This document shows, in pieces, positions 13,523 to 23,142 of a DNA stretch of 26,560 nucleotides. A program made the translations under genes and the position numbers. The notes beneath the pieces are model-generated. The model made no database searches and was not told where the DNA came from. It saw only the letters and a program-made list of their open reading frames with translations. Each line of letters begins with the position of its first letter. Within the stretch, counting starts at the first letter, position 1. This DNA is from Chlorobium sp. (GTDB taxonomy: Bacteria; Bacteroidota; Chlorobiia; Chlorobiales; Chlorobiaceae): NCBI GenBank assembly GCA_028277225.1, contig JANQHB010000063.1:1-26560 (forward strand), given 5' to 3'.

Positions 13523-14626
13523 ATGAAAAATAATATATATGTAACACAGCCATACCTTCCTCCACTAAATGAATTTATTCCTTTTCTTGAAAAAATCTGG
13601 AAAAATAAATGGCTTACTAACAATGGGCCATTTCATCAAGAACTTGAAGAAAAACTGTGCGAATATTTAGGGGTTAAACACATTTCACTTTTTACTAATG
13701 GTACGATAGCTCTGGTAACAGCACTGCAGGCTCTACGCATAACTGGTGAAGTAATAACGACACCATACACGTTTGTGGCAACTGCGCATTCATTGCAATG
13801 GAATAATATTAAGCCTGTTTTTGTGGATATTGATCCTGGTACGTGTAATCTTGATCCTGAGAAAATAGAAGAATCTATTACTCCACAGACATCTGCAATC
13901 TTGGCGGTTCATTGTTATGGTAATCCTTGTGAAGTAGAAAGGATTCAGGAAATTGCTGATATTTATGGGTTGAAGGTTATTTATGATGCAGCACATGCGT
14001 TTGGAGTAAGGTATAAAGAGGAGAGTCTGCTTGTGCATGGAGACATGTCTGTGCTGAGTTTTCATGCGACCAAGGTTTTTAACACGTTTGAAGGGGGAGC
14101 AATTGTTTGTCCGGACGCTAAAACAAAACAGCGAATTGATTTCCTGAAAAATTTTGGTTTTGCTGATGAAGTGACGGTTGTGGCGTCAGGGATAAACGGT
14201 AAGATGAGTGAAGTGAATGCAGCATTCGGTCTTTTGCAGCTGCAATATATTGATGATGTTGTATCAACAAGAAAAAAAGTAGATGGTAAATATAGGAAGG
14301 GTTTAAATGGAGTTAAAGGGATTGAGTTGATGTCTATAAATGAAAATGTTGCTGGTAATGCATCATATTTTCCTATATTTGTGAGTCAAGAATATGAGCT
14401 GAGTAGGGACGAGTTGTATGAACAGATGAAAGAGCATTGTGTTTATGGCCGGCGATATTTTTATCCATTGATCAGTGATATGCCAATGTACCGCGGTTTG
14501 GAAAGTGCAACAAAAAAAAGATTGATAAAATCTAATGAGGTAGCTGAAAAGGTGATTTGTTTGCCAATTTATTCTGGGATAGATGATATTGATGTTGAGA
14601 GGGTTATTGCTTTGATTGCGAGATGA
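13523..14626 (+). CDS. DegT/DnrJ/EryC1/StrS sugar aminotransferase, VioA/FdtB-like
   Basis: A 367-residue PLP-dependent enzyme. Features: TNGTIALVTALQAL (58-71), TTPYTFVATAHS (79-90), the PLP-phosphate site IYDAAHAFG with D155, and the Schiff-base lysine K184 in SFHATKVFNTFEGGAIV. Enzymes of this type aminate a 4-keto or 3-keto dTDP-6-deoxyhexose. The next gene is a formyltransferase of the dTDP-4-amino-4,6-dideoxyglucose type, so C4 amination (VioA-like) is the likeliest role. The regiochemistry is an inference from context. The start at ATG 13523 follows an AT-rich leader without a strong ribosome site. Confidence 0.9.
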   Translation: MKNNIYVTQPYLPPLNEFIPFLEKIWKNKWLTNNGPFHQELEEKLCEYLGVKHISLFTNGTIALVTALQALRITGEVITTPYTFVATAHSLQWNNIKPVFVDIDPGTCNLDPEKIEESITPQTSAILAVHCYGNPCEVERIQEIADIYGLKVIYDAAHAFGVRYKEESLLVHGDMSVLSFHATKVFNTFEGGAIVCPDAKTKQRIDFLKNFGFADEVTVVASGINGKMSEVNAAFGLLQLQYIDDVVSTRKKVDGKYRKGLNGVKGIELMSINENVAGNASYFPIFVSQEYELSRDELYEQMKEHCVYGRRYFYPLISDMPMYRGLESATKKRLIKSNEVAEKVICLPIYSGIDDIDVERVIALIAR

Positions 14627-14676
14627 TGACTGGTTATAAATATATTATATCTCAAAAATAAAAATCAGAGTTTATA

Positions 14677-15420
14677 ATGAATAACGTGCTTGTGATGTCT
14701 GACAATGCGGCTTTAGTGAAATTTTTTATGAATGATGTTTTTTGTGGAAAGCGTCTGATAAATACGCAGGTTGATTATGTGTATTCAGTAAAAAATCTAA
14801 AACCTGAGGCTTTGCGTGAGTTGGGCATGAGATCGATTGATTTTAAATCAGATCAAGAATTATGTGAAGTGATTGCGAGGTACGATTTGATTATATCTGC
14901 CCATTGTAAGCAGATTTTTCCGGAAAAATTGGTTGAAAGTGTGAAATGTATTAATATACATCCAGGTTATAATCCATACAACCGGGGTTGGTATCCTCAA
15001 GTATTTAGTATTATTAATGGATATCCAGTTGGTGCGACAATTCATGAGATGGATGCAGATATAGATCATGGCAATATAATTGATCAGCAAATGGTTCCAG
15101 TACGTTCTTATGATACTTCATTTGATGTCTATAATAAGATTTTGTCGGTTGAAAAAGACTTGATTTTGAGAAATATTGATTCAATTATAAGAGGTGATTA
15201 TGTTGCAATAGTTCCAAGTTTCGAAGGAAATTATAATTCTGTGAGTGATTTTAAGAGAATGTGTTGCTTGGGTATGGAGCATGTTGGGACATTGAAAGAA
15301 CACTTGAATTTGTTAAGAGCTTTAACGTTTAATGGTTATAAAAATGCATTTTATTGTGAAGATGAAAAAAAAGTATACGTGAGTATTTCTTTTATGATTG
15401 ATGACAATGCTGATGGATAA
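14677..15420 (+). CDS. dTDP-4-amino-4,6-dideoxyhexose formyltransferase, VioF-like
   Basis: A 247-residue protein with the formyltransferase core: NIHPGYNPYNRGWYPQVFSI, giving N93 and H95, and EMDADIDHGNIIDQ, giving D130. This is the N/H/D catalytic set of N10-formyltetrahydrofolate-dependent formyltransferases. The C-terminal FNGYKNAFY and KVYVSIS match the short VioF/QdtF-type enzymes rather than tRNA or purine formyltransferases. It would formylate the amino group made by the aminotransferase 50 bp upstream, giving dTDP-Qui4NFo or a stereoisomer. AT-rich, like its neighbours. Confidence 0.87.
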   Translation: MNNVLVMSDNAALVKFFMNDVFCGKRLINTQVDYVYSVKNLKPEALRELGMRSIDFKSDQELCEVIARYDLIISAHCKQIFPEKLVESVKCINIHPGYNPYNRGWYPQVFSIINGYPVGATIHEMDADIDHGNIIDQQMVPVRSYDTSFDVYNKILSVEKDLILRNIDSIIRGDYVAIVPSFEGNYNSVSDFKRMCCLGMEHVGTLKEHLNLLRALTFNGYKNAFYCEDEKKVYVSISFMIDDNADG

Positions 15421-15834
15421 GTAGGACGCTTTATATTGTGTTTTTGATGAAACGTTTATAGACATAGCCAATGCTCAGTTCGAGCGAATCATTCCTAGTG
15501 ATAATTCAAGGCTGATATATTCAAAAGATTTTAAAGTTAAGGTATATAAATTCATCTGTTGAAGTGAGTTTTATTTATCATAGTCCTAACTGCTTTAAAA
15601 GATCAGAGTATAAAGAATTTATCTTTCATTCATTACTACTTTCTTTCTTGATTTTTCTGTTATAGCTATCATATTATTCTATTTGAATATCAATTAAAAG
15701 TGTAATCGTTACATTGCAAATAAATGACATGATATTAATGTGAAATTAAATGTGAACATTAAGGGATTTTCTATTTATTCCTGAGAGATATATCTCTCAT
15801 AAAAGCAAGAATTTATTGAATATGCACCCTAATC
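15421..15834. other. AT-rich spacer with 18-bp perfect palindrome
   Basis: No gene is recognised. There is a perfect palindrome TGAGAGATATATCTCTCA at 15782-15799, possibly an element end or an operator. The region leads directly into a decayed IS5-type transposase and may be the remains of its left part. Confidence 0.55.
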
Positions 15835-16158
15835 GATAAGGACGATGCTGGTCAGAAGCTGTACAGTGATAGTGCTTTAAAACGAGTAGGAGGAAAGCAT
15901 TGCTTGGTACGGAATGAGATTGCTATGATTCAGGAAAAAGGAGCCGTGGGAAATCCACTGACCAAGAAATAACAAGCAAAGAACAGAAAGAAATCTTGGA
16001 TTCGTTCACAAGTTGAGCATGTTTTTTTTGCTACATGGCCAAAATACGCGATGAAAGTCGCGTATATCAAGCCCATAGGGCTGGAGAGGGCTGCAGCAAA
16101 AATCAGTCTGATCAAATAAGACTACAACATGATGCGTTGTCTACAGTTGAACAAGTGA
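15835..16158 (+). pseudogene. IS5-family transposase, C-terminal remnant
   Basis: One frame reads DKDDAGQKLYSDSALKRVGG, LVRNEIAMIQEKGAVGNPLT, then an in-frame TAA, then KNRKKSWIRSQVEHVF, IKPIGLERAAAKISLIK, another stop, and YNMMRCLQLNK. This matches the end of IS5-type DDE transposases (RNRPLT...KSKIRARVEHVFG...LMNLTYNLCR). Two stop codons and a missing N-terminus make it dead. Confidence 0.85.
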
Positions 16159-16363
16159 GGGACGTTTTGGCCAAAAATGTGCTAAAGAGCAAGTTTTTCG
16201 GTATTGATAACGACGCTTCTTGGATAATCCGAAAAGCGAGATATATCAAATTTTAATAATTTAAAGTACTCTTAAATAACTGCTATTGAAAATGATTTAA
16301 TGATGAAGTTATTGGTAAATTTTTTTACGTAATGTATCCTATAATAATTATAAATCATATTGA

Positions 16364-17625
16364 ATGTTGATTCAAAAAAAAATAATAAAAAATGTTTTAT
16401 GGTTAAGCACCGAAAAAGTACTGAGACTTATATTTGCTATTGTTACTACGGGTATTGTGGCTCGGTTTTTAGGGCCCGATAAATATGGCGAATTGATGTT
16501 TGTGGTTGCCTTAGTTTCATTTGTTCAGATTTTGAGTGGATTTGGTATGGATTCGGTTATTGTAAAAGAGCTTACAAATAAGGATTATATGTTTGAGGAG
16601 ATATTGGGCACTGCTATGTTTATGAGGGGTCTTTTTGGTGTATTATTATATGTGATAGTGTGTATTGTTTGTTATTTATTGGTTGGATATGTAATGATGT
16701 TATATTTGGTGTGCGCTGTCGGATTAAGTTTAATGTTTTATTGGGGTAATACAATAGATCTTTATTACCAAAGTAGGCTCGAGAATAAAATGAGCGTTAT
16801 ATTAAAGAGTGCGGCATTTATTTTGTCTAATTTATTGAAAATTGCATGTGTAATTCTGGCATTGAATGTTGTATATTTTGGTATAGTGTACTCTATTGAG
16901 TTTTTGCTATTGTTGGTTGGTTTTGTTTTTTTGTTTATAAGAAATACGAAATATGATAAATTTAGATTTTCTAAGGAGACAGCAAAAGACTTGTTATTTA
17001 AGTCATGGCCATATGTTATTACTGCTTTAACAGTAAGTGTATACTATAGAGCTGATCAAATTATGTTGAGATATTTTATGGGAGAAAATGAGGTTGGTAT
17101 ATACACGGCGTCATCTGTTATTGCTACAAACTTATATTTTATTCCGGTTATTTTGATAAATGTCATGATGCCGATAATGGCTAAAAAAAAAGAAGCGATT
17201 ATGAAGAATACTGCAGACTTATAATTAAAGTGTATTCTATTATTTGGTGGAGTATGATTTTTATTGCATTTATTTTTTCATTTTATGCGGAATTTATAAT
17301 CGGAGTTGTTTTTGGTGACGAATTTAAGACATCAGGAAATGTTTTGAAGATATATGCTTATACGTGTCTGCCTGTTGGTTTAGGTGTTGCGATGAAACTG
17401 TGGGCGATTAATGAGGGGAAAAATGTTGTTTTTGTTTATAATACAGTAATAGCTACAATAGCGAATATATTATTAAATTATATTTATATCCCTAAATATG
17501 GCGCTGTTGGGGCATCTTTTGCGAGCTTACTGGCTCAATTTATGTCAGGATTTTTATTAAATATAATTTTTGCGAAAGAATTGTTCAAAATGCAATTTTT
17601 GGGTTTTATTTTGCGATTTAAATAA
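16364..17625 (+). pseudogene. wzx: Wzx O-unit flippase, split by a 1-nt frameshift at A9
   Basis: Two open frames (16364-17224 and about 17193-17625) join into one 420-residue flippase if one A is added to the run of nine A at 17183-17191. The joined part then reads KKKRSDYEEYCRLIIKVYSI, as expected for this family. The first part has the Wzx start (KKIIKNVLWLSTEKVLRLIF, then VARFLGPDKYGEL) and about eight hydrophobic segments. The second adds the rest, including FIIGVVFGDEFKTSGNVLKI. Wzx moves lipid-linked repeat units across the inner membrane. The change may be a real mutation, a phase-variable or slippage-rescued run, or a sequencing error. If unrescued, the locus has no visible flippase. 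Confidence 0.8.
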
Positions 17626-17638
17626 TTAATATATTATT

Positions 17639-18286
17639 ATGCATAGTAAATTCATGAAAGAAATAAAGTATGAGCTTATAGGTTTCATGGGTAGGAAGAT
17701 GCTTAATCGTAAGCCAAAAATAAAAAGATTGGATAAAATATATCTAAATATCGGTTGTGGCAATAATTATGTTGAGGGATATATTAATGCGGATTATTAT
17801 GATATGAAAAAATTTTTTAAAAAGAAAAAAAGAGTTGACTGGGAATTGGATATAAGGTATCCACTGAATTGTGACTCTAATTATTTTGATGGAGTGTTCT
17901 GTGAGCATGTGCTTGAACATTTGACATATAAAGACGCATTAAAATATATCTCAGAGATATATAGAGTGCTAAAAAAAGGCTGTGTTTTTAGGGTAACAGT
18001 TCCCGATATAGAGAAATTTGTTAAGTTTTACATTGGAGATAGTATTGATTATGAGTTGGAATTTAAAAATAGATATAAGAGTGGATGTAAAGCAATTAGT
18101 GATCTTGCTCAAAATTATGGGCATATATCATTATGGGATTATGAAGAGTTAAGTGAATCAATGAAATCGATAGGCTTTATGGATGTGAAGAAATATAAAT
18201 TTATGCAAGGTTTAGATGATGCACTTTTGTTAGATAAAAAAGATAGAGTATGGTCAACTCTTTATGTTGAGGGGGTAAAGGCATGA
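17639..18286 (+). CDS. Small SAM-dependent methyltransferase-like protein
   Basis: A 215-residue protein with a partial class I methyltransferase fold: YLNIGCGNNYVEGYINADYY (motif I and acidic loop), DGVFCEHVLEHLTYKDALKY, and EIYRVLKKGCVFRVTVPDIE. The EHVLEH motif is typical of the predicted methyltransferase/SAM-binding proteins of polysaccharide loci. It starts 14 bp after the wzx frame and its stop overlaps the next start (ATGA, 18283-18286), so the two are translationally coupled. Very AT-rich. The substrate is unknown. Confidence 0.8.
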   Translation: MHSKFMKEIKYELIGFMGRKMLNRKPKIKRLDKIYLNIGCGNNYVEGYINADYYDMKKFFKKKKRVDWELDIRYPLNCDSNYFDGVFCEHVLEHLTYKDALKYISEIYRVLKKGCVFRVTVPDIEKFVKFYIGDSIDYELEFKNRYKSGCKAISDLAQNYGHISLWDYEELSESMKSIGFMDVKKYKFMQGLDDALLLDKKDRVWSTLYVEGVKA

Positions 18287-19206
18287 AAATAATGGTGCCT
18301 TGTTTGATTACAGTATATGACAGGATTGATCATTTAAAAAATTGTATTAATAGTCTACTTTTGAATAGCGGAGCTAAATATACGCCTTTATATGTTGCTG
18401 TTGATTACCCTTATGAATTTTCAAACAAAGCGTTTCAGGACTATTACGATATTTTGAGTTATCTAAAATTATTAAAAGGATTTGAAAGTGTTAATGTTAT
18501 AAAAAGAAATTGGAATTATGGTTCATATGCAAACATACAGTTTGCTATAAGAAAGTTGTTTTTTCGTTATGATAAAGTGATCTTTACAGAAGATGATAAT
18601 GTGTTTTCGCCTTATTTTCTTGAATATATGAACGATTCTTTGTATGCATATTCGGATGAAGAAAATGTGTTCTCTGTATGTGGGTATTATTATCCAGTAA
18701 AGATTCTGAACCCAAATAAATCTGATGTTGTTTTAAGAAAAGCATATTCTGCTTGGGGCGTCGGTTTTTGGCGCGAAAAATATAAATCAGTGGATTTTAA
18801 TTGTAAAGATTTTTATGATTTATTTGTTGACCCATCAAAATTATTGAAATTAAATAGAGCCTTTGGTGATCATGTATTTATAAATATGATAAAATCCAGA
18901 ATTTATGGTACAGTATATTCTGACTCGGCTATAAACTATCACCAGTTTAAGCATTCAATGTATTCATTGTTTCCTAAGTACACCTTGGTTCTTAATAAAG
19001 GAAATGATGGTTCTGGTGAGAATTGTATTTTGAATCATGACGTGCAGTTGCAAAAGCTAGATTTAATGACCGACAAACTTGATGTGAAATTCTATTCATG
19101 TGAAAATATATATGACATTAATATGAGAAGGCTATATTTTGAGAAGAGTATAACAAAAAAAATGCTTTATTATTTATATTATATTCTAAGTCGAAAATTT
19201 GTTTGA
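18283..19206 (+). CDS. Probable glycosyltransferase, family 2-like
   Basis: A 307-residue protein beginning MKIMVPCLITVYDRIDHLKN, with CINSLLLN and a nucleotide-binding-like beta strand. The likely metal-binding motif is IFTEDDNVFSPYF (a DXD-type EDD). It then has YSAWGVGFWREKY and GDHVFINMIKSR. This is the GT-A fold arrangement, but the match to standard GT2 is loose; GT13-like or uncharacterised GT groups also have EDDN. No membrane segments. It overlaps the preceding gene by 4 bp and is the last gene before an IS481 relic. Donor and acceptor unknown. Confidence 0.72.
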   Translation: MKIMVPCLITVYDRIDHLKNCINSLLLNSGAKYTPLYVAVDYPYEFSNKAFQDYYDILSYLKLLKGFESVNVIKRNWNYGSYANIQFAIRKLFFRYDKVIFTEDDNVFSPYFLEYMNDSLYAYSDEENVFSVCGYYYPVKILNPNKSDVVLRKAYSAWGVGFWREKYKSVDFNCKDFYDLFVDPSKLLKLNRAFGDHVFINMIKSRIYGTVYSDSAINYHQFKHSMYSLFPKYTLVLNKGNDGSGENCILNHDVQLQKLDLMTDKLDVKFYSCENIYDINMRRLYFEKSITKKMLYYLYYILSRKFV

Positions 19207-19412
19207 GTAAGTGAACTTCGTGTGTACGATTATAATAAATATGTGAAAGTGAAATCTTTTGTGCAATTAGAGGGGTATTTATTCGTTGCTGTAATAGCTT
19301 GATGTATAGTTGCGGATGATTATGTGCCTTTTAGTGGTTTATACTTATCTTCAAGCATATAATTCATGAAAAGTATAAACAATGAATTCTTTAGGGTTCG
19401 ATAATATCCAAT
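19207..19412. other. AT-rich spacer before the IS481 relic
   Basis: I see nothing gene-like. It may hold the left end of the IS481-type element, but I could not identify its terminal repeat. Confidence 0.5.
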
Positions 19413-20258
19413 TCACTCTACACAAAAAATCACAAACAACTACAAGCACGTATCCTATACGAAAAATACGGAGTTACCAAGGCAACTGTTTTGAAAAGGA
19501 AGCATCGTCACACCATAAAAGCTAACTCCCATAAGCCCCATTTATTCAAGAAAATAATGAGCGATTTCGAGGAGTTCGTTGTAAATGAATCCTGTAAAAC
19601 GCTATTGTTGCCCCTTACACATGAGCTTGTTAATACCAATGTTTCCCGCCGAACTGGTCTTGAACGTTGTCTCCGTCACCATGGCGTCAGTAACCTCAGG
19701 CAACTCATGCCACAAGATGAGCGTTGAAACGAGTAGGCGCTATCTGTTTGTTGGTATCGAAAGAGCAACACGATAGGTGTACCTTGATATTCGACGACTC
19801 AACAAAAAGGTCTCGACTGCTGCCAGTTTTCTCAGAAAGCTCAAGAAGTCCTGACCTTCCCGCATAGCAAAATCTTAACCGACAAAGGCAAGGAATTTAC
19901 TGTGACCGATTCAGTGTCACCGGAGAACGTCATCCAACAGGCAATCCTTTTCTGTACGATCAAGCCTGCCAAAAGAATGAGATCGAGCATCGTTTGATCA
20001 CAAACCACGATCATCACAGAGCAATGGAATGGTAGAGCGGTTTAATGCCTGAATTGAGAAAATTTTGCAACAAACCAGATTCAAGAATTCTCAGCAATTA
20101 GAAAGAACAATCCAAAATTATTGCAAACTTTATAACAACAATATTCCACAGAAACTATTCGGTCGTCGAAAATTGATTTAAGCAATGAAAAAATGGCCAA
20201 ACATTGATCAAAACCATTTGCAAAAATATTTTATAATATTGCTGGACTTTACATATAA
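19413..20258 (+). pseudogene. IS481-family transposase, heavily decayed
   Basis: Pieces in several frames align in order with an IS481-type transposase. HKQLQARILYEKYGVTKATV (HTH) comes first, then LLLPLTHELVNTNVSRRTGL and ERCLRHHGVSNLRQLMPQ, then RYLFVGIERATR and ILTDKGKEFT (second catalytic Asp region). It continues with EIEHRLITNHDHHRA, MVERFNA with the catalytic Glu, NYCKLYNNNIPQKLFGRRK, and a final FYNIAGLYI. At least four frameshifts and several stops are present. It separates the wzx-GT module from the wzy gene. Confidence 0.88.
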
Positions 20259-20351
20259 GTGTGTATTATTATAAATACAGAATAAGGCATGGTATAAACA
20301 CTAATGAAATATTGATAATAAGGTAAGGTTTTGATATCGTGGAGATAGTAA

Positions 20352-21545
20352 ATGAGAATTAATTATATAAAATTGATATTGTTTGTTTTTTTCTTTATTC
20401 AAATGTTGCCAATTGGAGAAAATATTTTTGATATAAATAAAGGTTTGTATGCTGAATCTAATATTTACAGAACAATATTGTGGTTGTTTATATATATATG
20501 TGCATTTATCATATTGTTTAATGATGGTATAAGAAAATATTTGAAATTGATGACTAGAAAATATTTTCCACTTATATGTCTTTTGTTCATTCCATTGCTT
20601 AATAATGTTAATGAATATAATTATCTTAAAGTATTTGTGTTTGTCGCACATGGTTTTGGTGTGATTGTTTTGTCATTGGTGACTGTTAAGTTTTTTGGTG
20701 AAGATATATATGGTTTGATAAGAGTTGTTGCTTTTGCGCTAACACTTAATCTGTGTGTGCAATTAATTGCAGTAATTATGTACCCAGAGATTGGTATTGT
20801 ATTGCAAGGAAGATGGACGGGGTTGTCACCTAATCCAAATCATTTAGGTATGTTGGCATATGTCAATTCATTTTTGAGTATTATTTTGTTGTTGAGATGT
20901 AATAAATTTAAGATGTATTTATATGTTATATGTTTTATTGTTTCAATTGTTGTTGTTGTTGGCACTCAAAGTATTACGTCATTAATATGCTTATTGCTGT
21001 CAGTGGTGTTGGTTTTAGGAGTGAGATATACAGGTGTTTATTATTTCATGAAAGATAAGTCGATATGGTTTGTGCTAATTGTCGGTTTTGTGTTGTTTGA
21101 GTTGTATCCAATAGTGGCGCCGTATTTTGAGTTGTATTTAAATAGAAGCCCTGATATGAGTGGAAGGTTTGATATTTTTGATAAGGGTATGGAGGTAGTG
21201 GCACGACGTCCTTTAATTGGGTGGGGATATGATAATTATTATAATTTAAATGAATTCTATAAACAAGAAATCTTAGGCTTTGGCAACGGATATATCTCTT
21301 TATTGGTTAAAGGTGGAGTTATATCAGGCTTATTGTTTTTATGGTTGATTTATATTTATGCTAATGCATTGAGGTTTATTGATAAAGATGTGTACATGTT
21401 GACTTTTGTCTTCTTGATGACAATGTTAGCTTATAATGTGTCTGAAATGACGATTTATTCGGGAAATAATGTCATGTGGACATTGTTTTGTGTTTTTTTA
21501 ATTTATCTGCGCACTAATGTTATTAATATGAGGTATAATATATGA
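20352..21545 (+). CDS. wzy: O-antigen polymerase, Wzy/PF04932-like
   Basis: A 397-residue, very hydrophobic protein with about ten or more predicted membrane segments. A large external loop, PDMSGRFDIFDKGMEVV, is followed by RRPLIGWGYDNYYNLNEF, typical of the Wzy_C/O-antigen ligase family. WTGLSPNPNHLGMLAYVNS matches the conserved TGL.PNPN segment. It polymerises repeat units on the periplasmic side. A ligase (WaaL-like) role is possible, but in a locus with wzx, a polymerase is likelier. Very AT-rich. Its stop overlaps the next start (ATGA at 21542). Confidence 0.85.
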   Translation: MRINYIKLILFVFFFIQMLPIGENIFDINKGLYAESNIYRTILWLFIYICAFIILFNDGIRKYLKLMTRKYFPLICLLFIPLLNNVNEYNYLKVFVFVAHGFGVIVLSLVTVKFFGEDIYGLIRVVAFALTLNLCVQLIAVIMYPEIGIVLQGRWTGLSPNPNHLGMLAYVNSFLSIILLLRCNKFKMYLYVICFIVSIVVVVGTQSITSLICLLLSVVLVLGVRYTGVYYFMKDKSIWFVLIVGFVLFELYPIVAPYFELYLNRSPDMSGRFDIFDKGMEVVARRPLIGWGYDNYYNLNEFYKQEILGFGNGYISLLVKGGVISGLLFLWLIYIYANALRFIDKDVYMLTFVFLMTMLAYNVSEMTIYSGNNVMWTLFCVFLIYLRTNVINMRYNI

Positions 21546-22396
21546 TGGGGAAGGAGCCTTATGGTGGGCATGTAAAGTCAAAATCATGTCTTATTTCAAT
21601 AATTATGCCTGTTTATAATGGTGAAAAATATATAAGACAGGCGCTAAGATCTATAAAAAATCAAAATTATACTGGATATGAGCTTATAGTTGTTGATGGT
21701 GGTTCAACAGATGATACATTATCAATTGTTTCAGATTTCAGTGATATAATTGATTGTTTGATATCAGAGAAAGATCATGGTATGTATGATGCTATAAATA
21801 AAGGTTTTTCTATGTCGAGTGGTGAAATACTTTGTTGGTTGAACTCTGATGACTTGTTATTTCCAAATGCATTAAAAGAAGTAGTTGAATTATTTTCTAT
21901 ATTTATCGATGTAAATTGGGTTACAGGAAGAAAAGTTATTATTGATGATGATAATAAAATACTTAAAATAGGGGCATTTAAAGGATTTAATAGAGCCTTT
22001 ATACGAAAAGGATTGTATCGAGGTAATTTATTTGGCTTTATTACGCAAGAATCGACTTTTTGGAGAAGATCATTATACGAAAGAGTTGGAGGGATAAAAT
22101 CATGTTATAAGTATGCGTCAGATTATGATCTCTGGTTAAGTTTTTCATGTTTAGAAACATTGTACTCTTACAATTCATTGCTCGGTGCCTTTAGGTTACA
22201 TGAAGGTCAGAAATCTGAAAATATAGAAAGCTATTATAAAGAATGTGATGAAATTATAAAGATTTCTAATGCCCCAATAAAAAAAATTATTGGAAAAATG
22301 TATTATGTATATTCAATGTTTTCGCCAAAAGGTAAGATAGTTAATAAGGGTAACGGTTTGTTTGAGCGCAAATGCAAGTGGTTCGTATTTGAATGA
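21542..22396 (+). CDS. Glycosyltransferase family 2
   Basis: A 284-residue GT-A fold enzyme: SIIMPVYNGEKYIRQALRSI (first strand and helix), ELIVVDGGSTDDTLSIV (nucleotide-binding Asp), and CWLNSDDLLFPNAL (DXD metal motif). It then has TFWRRSLYERVGGIK and SDYDLWLSFS, the acceptor-side W/D region. It is a cytoplasmic enzyme adding one sugar to the lipid-linked unit. It overlaps wzy by 4 bp and is followed closely by a WecG-type transferase. Confidence 0.93.
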   Translation: MMGKEPYGGHVKSKSCLISIIMPVYNGEKYIRQALRSIKNQNYTGYELIVVDGGSTDDTLSIVSDFSDIIDCLISEKDHGMYDAINKGFSMSSGEILCWLNSDDLLFPNALKEVVELFSIFIDVNWVTGRKVIIDDDNKILKIGAFKGFNRAFIRKGLYRGNLFGFITQESTFWRRSLYERVGGIKSCYKYASDYDLWLSFSCLETLYSYNSLLGAFRLHEGQKSENIESYYKECDEIIKISNAPIKKIIGKMYYVYSMFSPKGKIVNKGNGLFERKCKWFVFE

Positions 22397-22412
22397 TTAA
22401 ATATTGTGTTAT

Positions 22413-23141
22413 ATGAAAAAAAATGTGTCAGTATTTGGTTTTGAGGTTTATGACGACCACCTCGATAAAATTAGTTTTACGAGTGATATGATAATTATAA
22501 ACACAATAAGTCCAAATTCATATGGATTATCTAAAAAAGATAAATTGTTCAAAGATTCATTACTGAATTCAGATTATTTGATGCTAGACGGGGTCTATTT
22601 TTCATTGGCACCAATATTACTTAAAGGTAAAGGTATAAAAAAAAATCAAGGGCCATTCTTATTTGAATCTTTTTTAAAAAGAATAAACAAAAATAAAGGA
22701 AAAATATTTTTTCTCGGCTCATCATTAAAAACATTAAAAAAAATAAAGATTAGATTGAATAAAGAATATCCAAATGTTAAAAGTGAATTTTTTCCGCCGC
22801 CATATAAAAAAGTATTTACTGATGAAGAAAATTTTCTCATGATAAGTAAAATAAATGAGTTTAAGCCAGATGTTTTGTTTGTGGGGATGACATGTCCGAA
22901 ACAGGAGAAGTGGGTTTATGAGAACAGAGAAAGAATAAATGCAAAATATGCGATATCGATTGGTGGAGTTTTCGATTGGTATGCTGGTAATGAAAAAGAA
23001 ATTGCACCCATTTGGTGGAAGTTGAATCTCGCATGGCTTATACGTACAATCAATAGGCCTGAAATATTAAGACGCTATCCCAATATTGGAATATTTTTTT
23101 GGGATTTATTTTTAAGTGTTATAAGGGTAAAAAAAAATTAG
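22413..23141 (+). CDS. WecG/TagA/CpsF-family glycosyltransferase
   Basis: 243 codons from the ATG at 22413; an earlier TTG at 22404 would add three residues. Motifs of the family: INTISPNSYGLSKKD at the start, LMLDGVYFSLAPILLKGKGI (the D-G-V/I pair), GKIFFLGSS, and VGMTCPKQEKWVYENRERI. It then has ISIGGVFDWYAGNEKEIAPI and INRPEILRRYPNI. It would transfer, for example, ManNAc(A) or Glc onto a polyprenyl-PP-GlcNAc, i.e. the second step after WecA. That link to the wecA-like gene at 1936 is an inference. AT-rich. Confidence 0.9.
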   Translation: MKKNVSVFGFEVYDDHLDKISFTSDMIIINTISPNSYGLSKKDKLFKDSLLNSDYLMLDGVYFSLAPILLKGKGIKKNQGPFLFESFLKRINKNKGKIFFLGSSLKTLKKIKIRLNKEYPNVKSEFFPPPYKKVFTDEENFLMISKINEFKPDVLFVGMTCPKQEKWVYENRERINAKYAISIGGVFDWYAGNEKEIAPIWWKLNLAWLIRTINRPEILRRYPNIGIFFWDLFLSVIRVKKN

Positions 23142-23142
23142 T

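Noticed and set aside
19491..19776. Two short open frames as separate genes
   Set aside because: Both translate to segments of the IS481 transposase, so they are fragments of one decayed gene.
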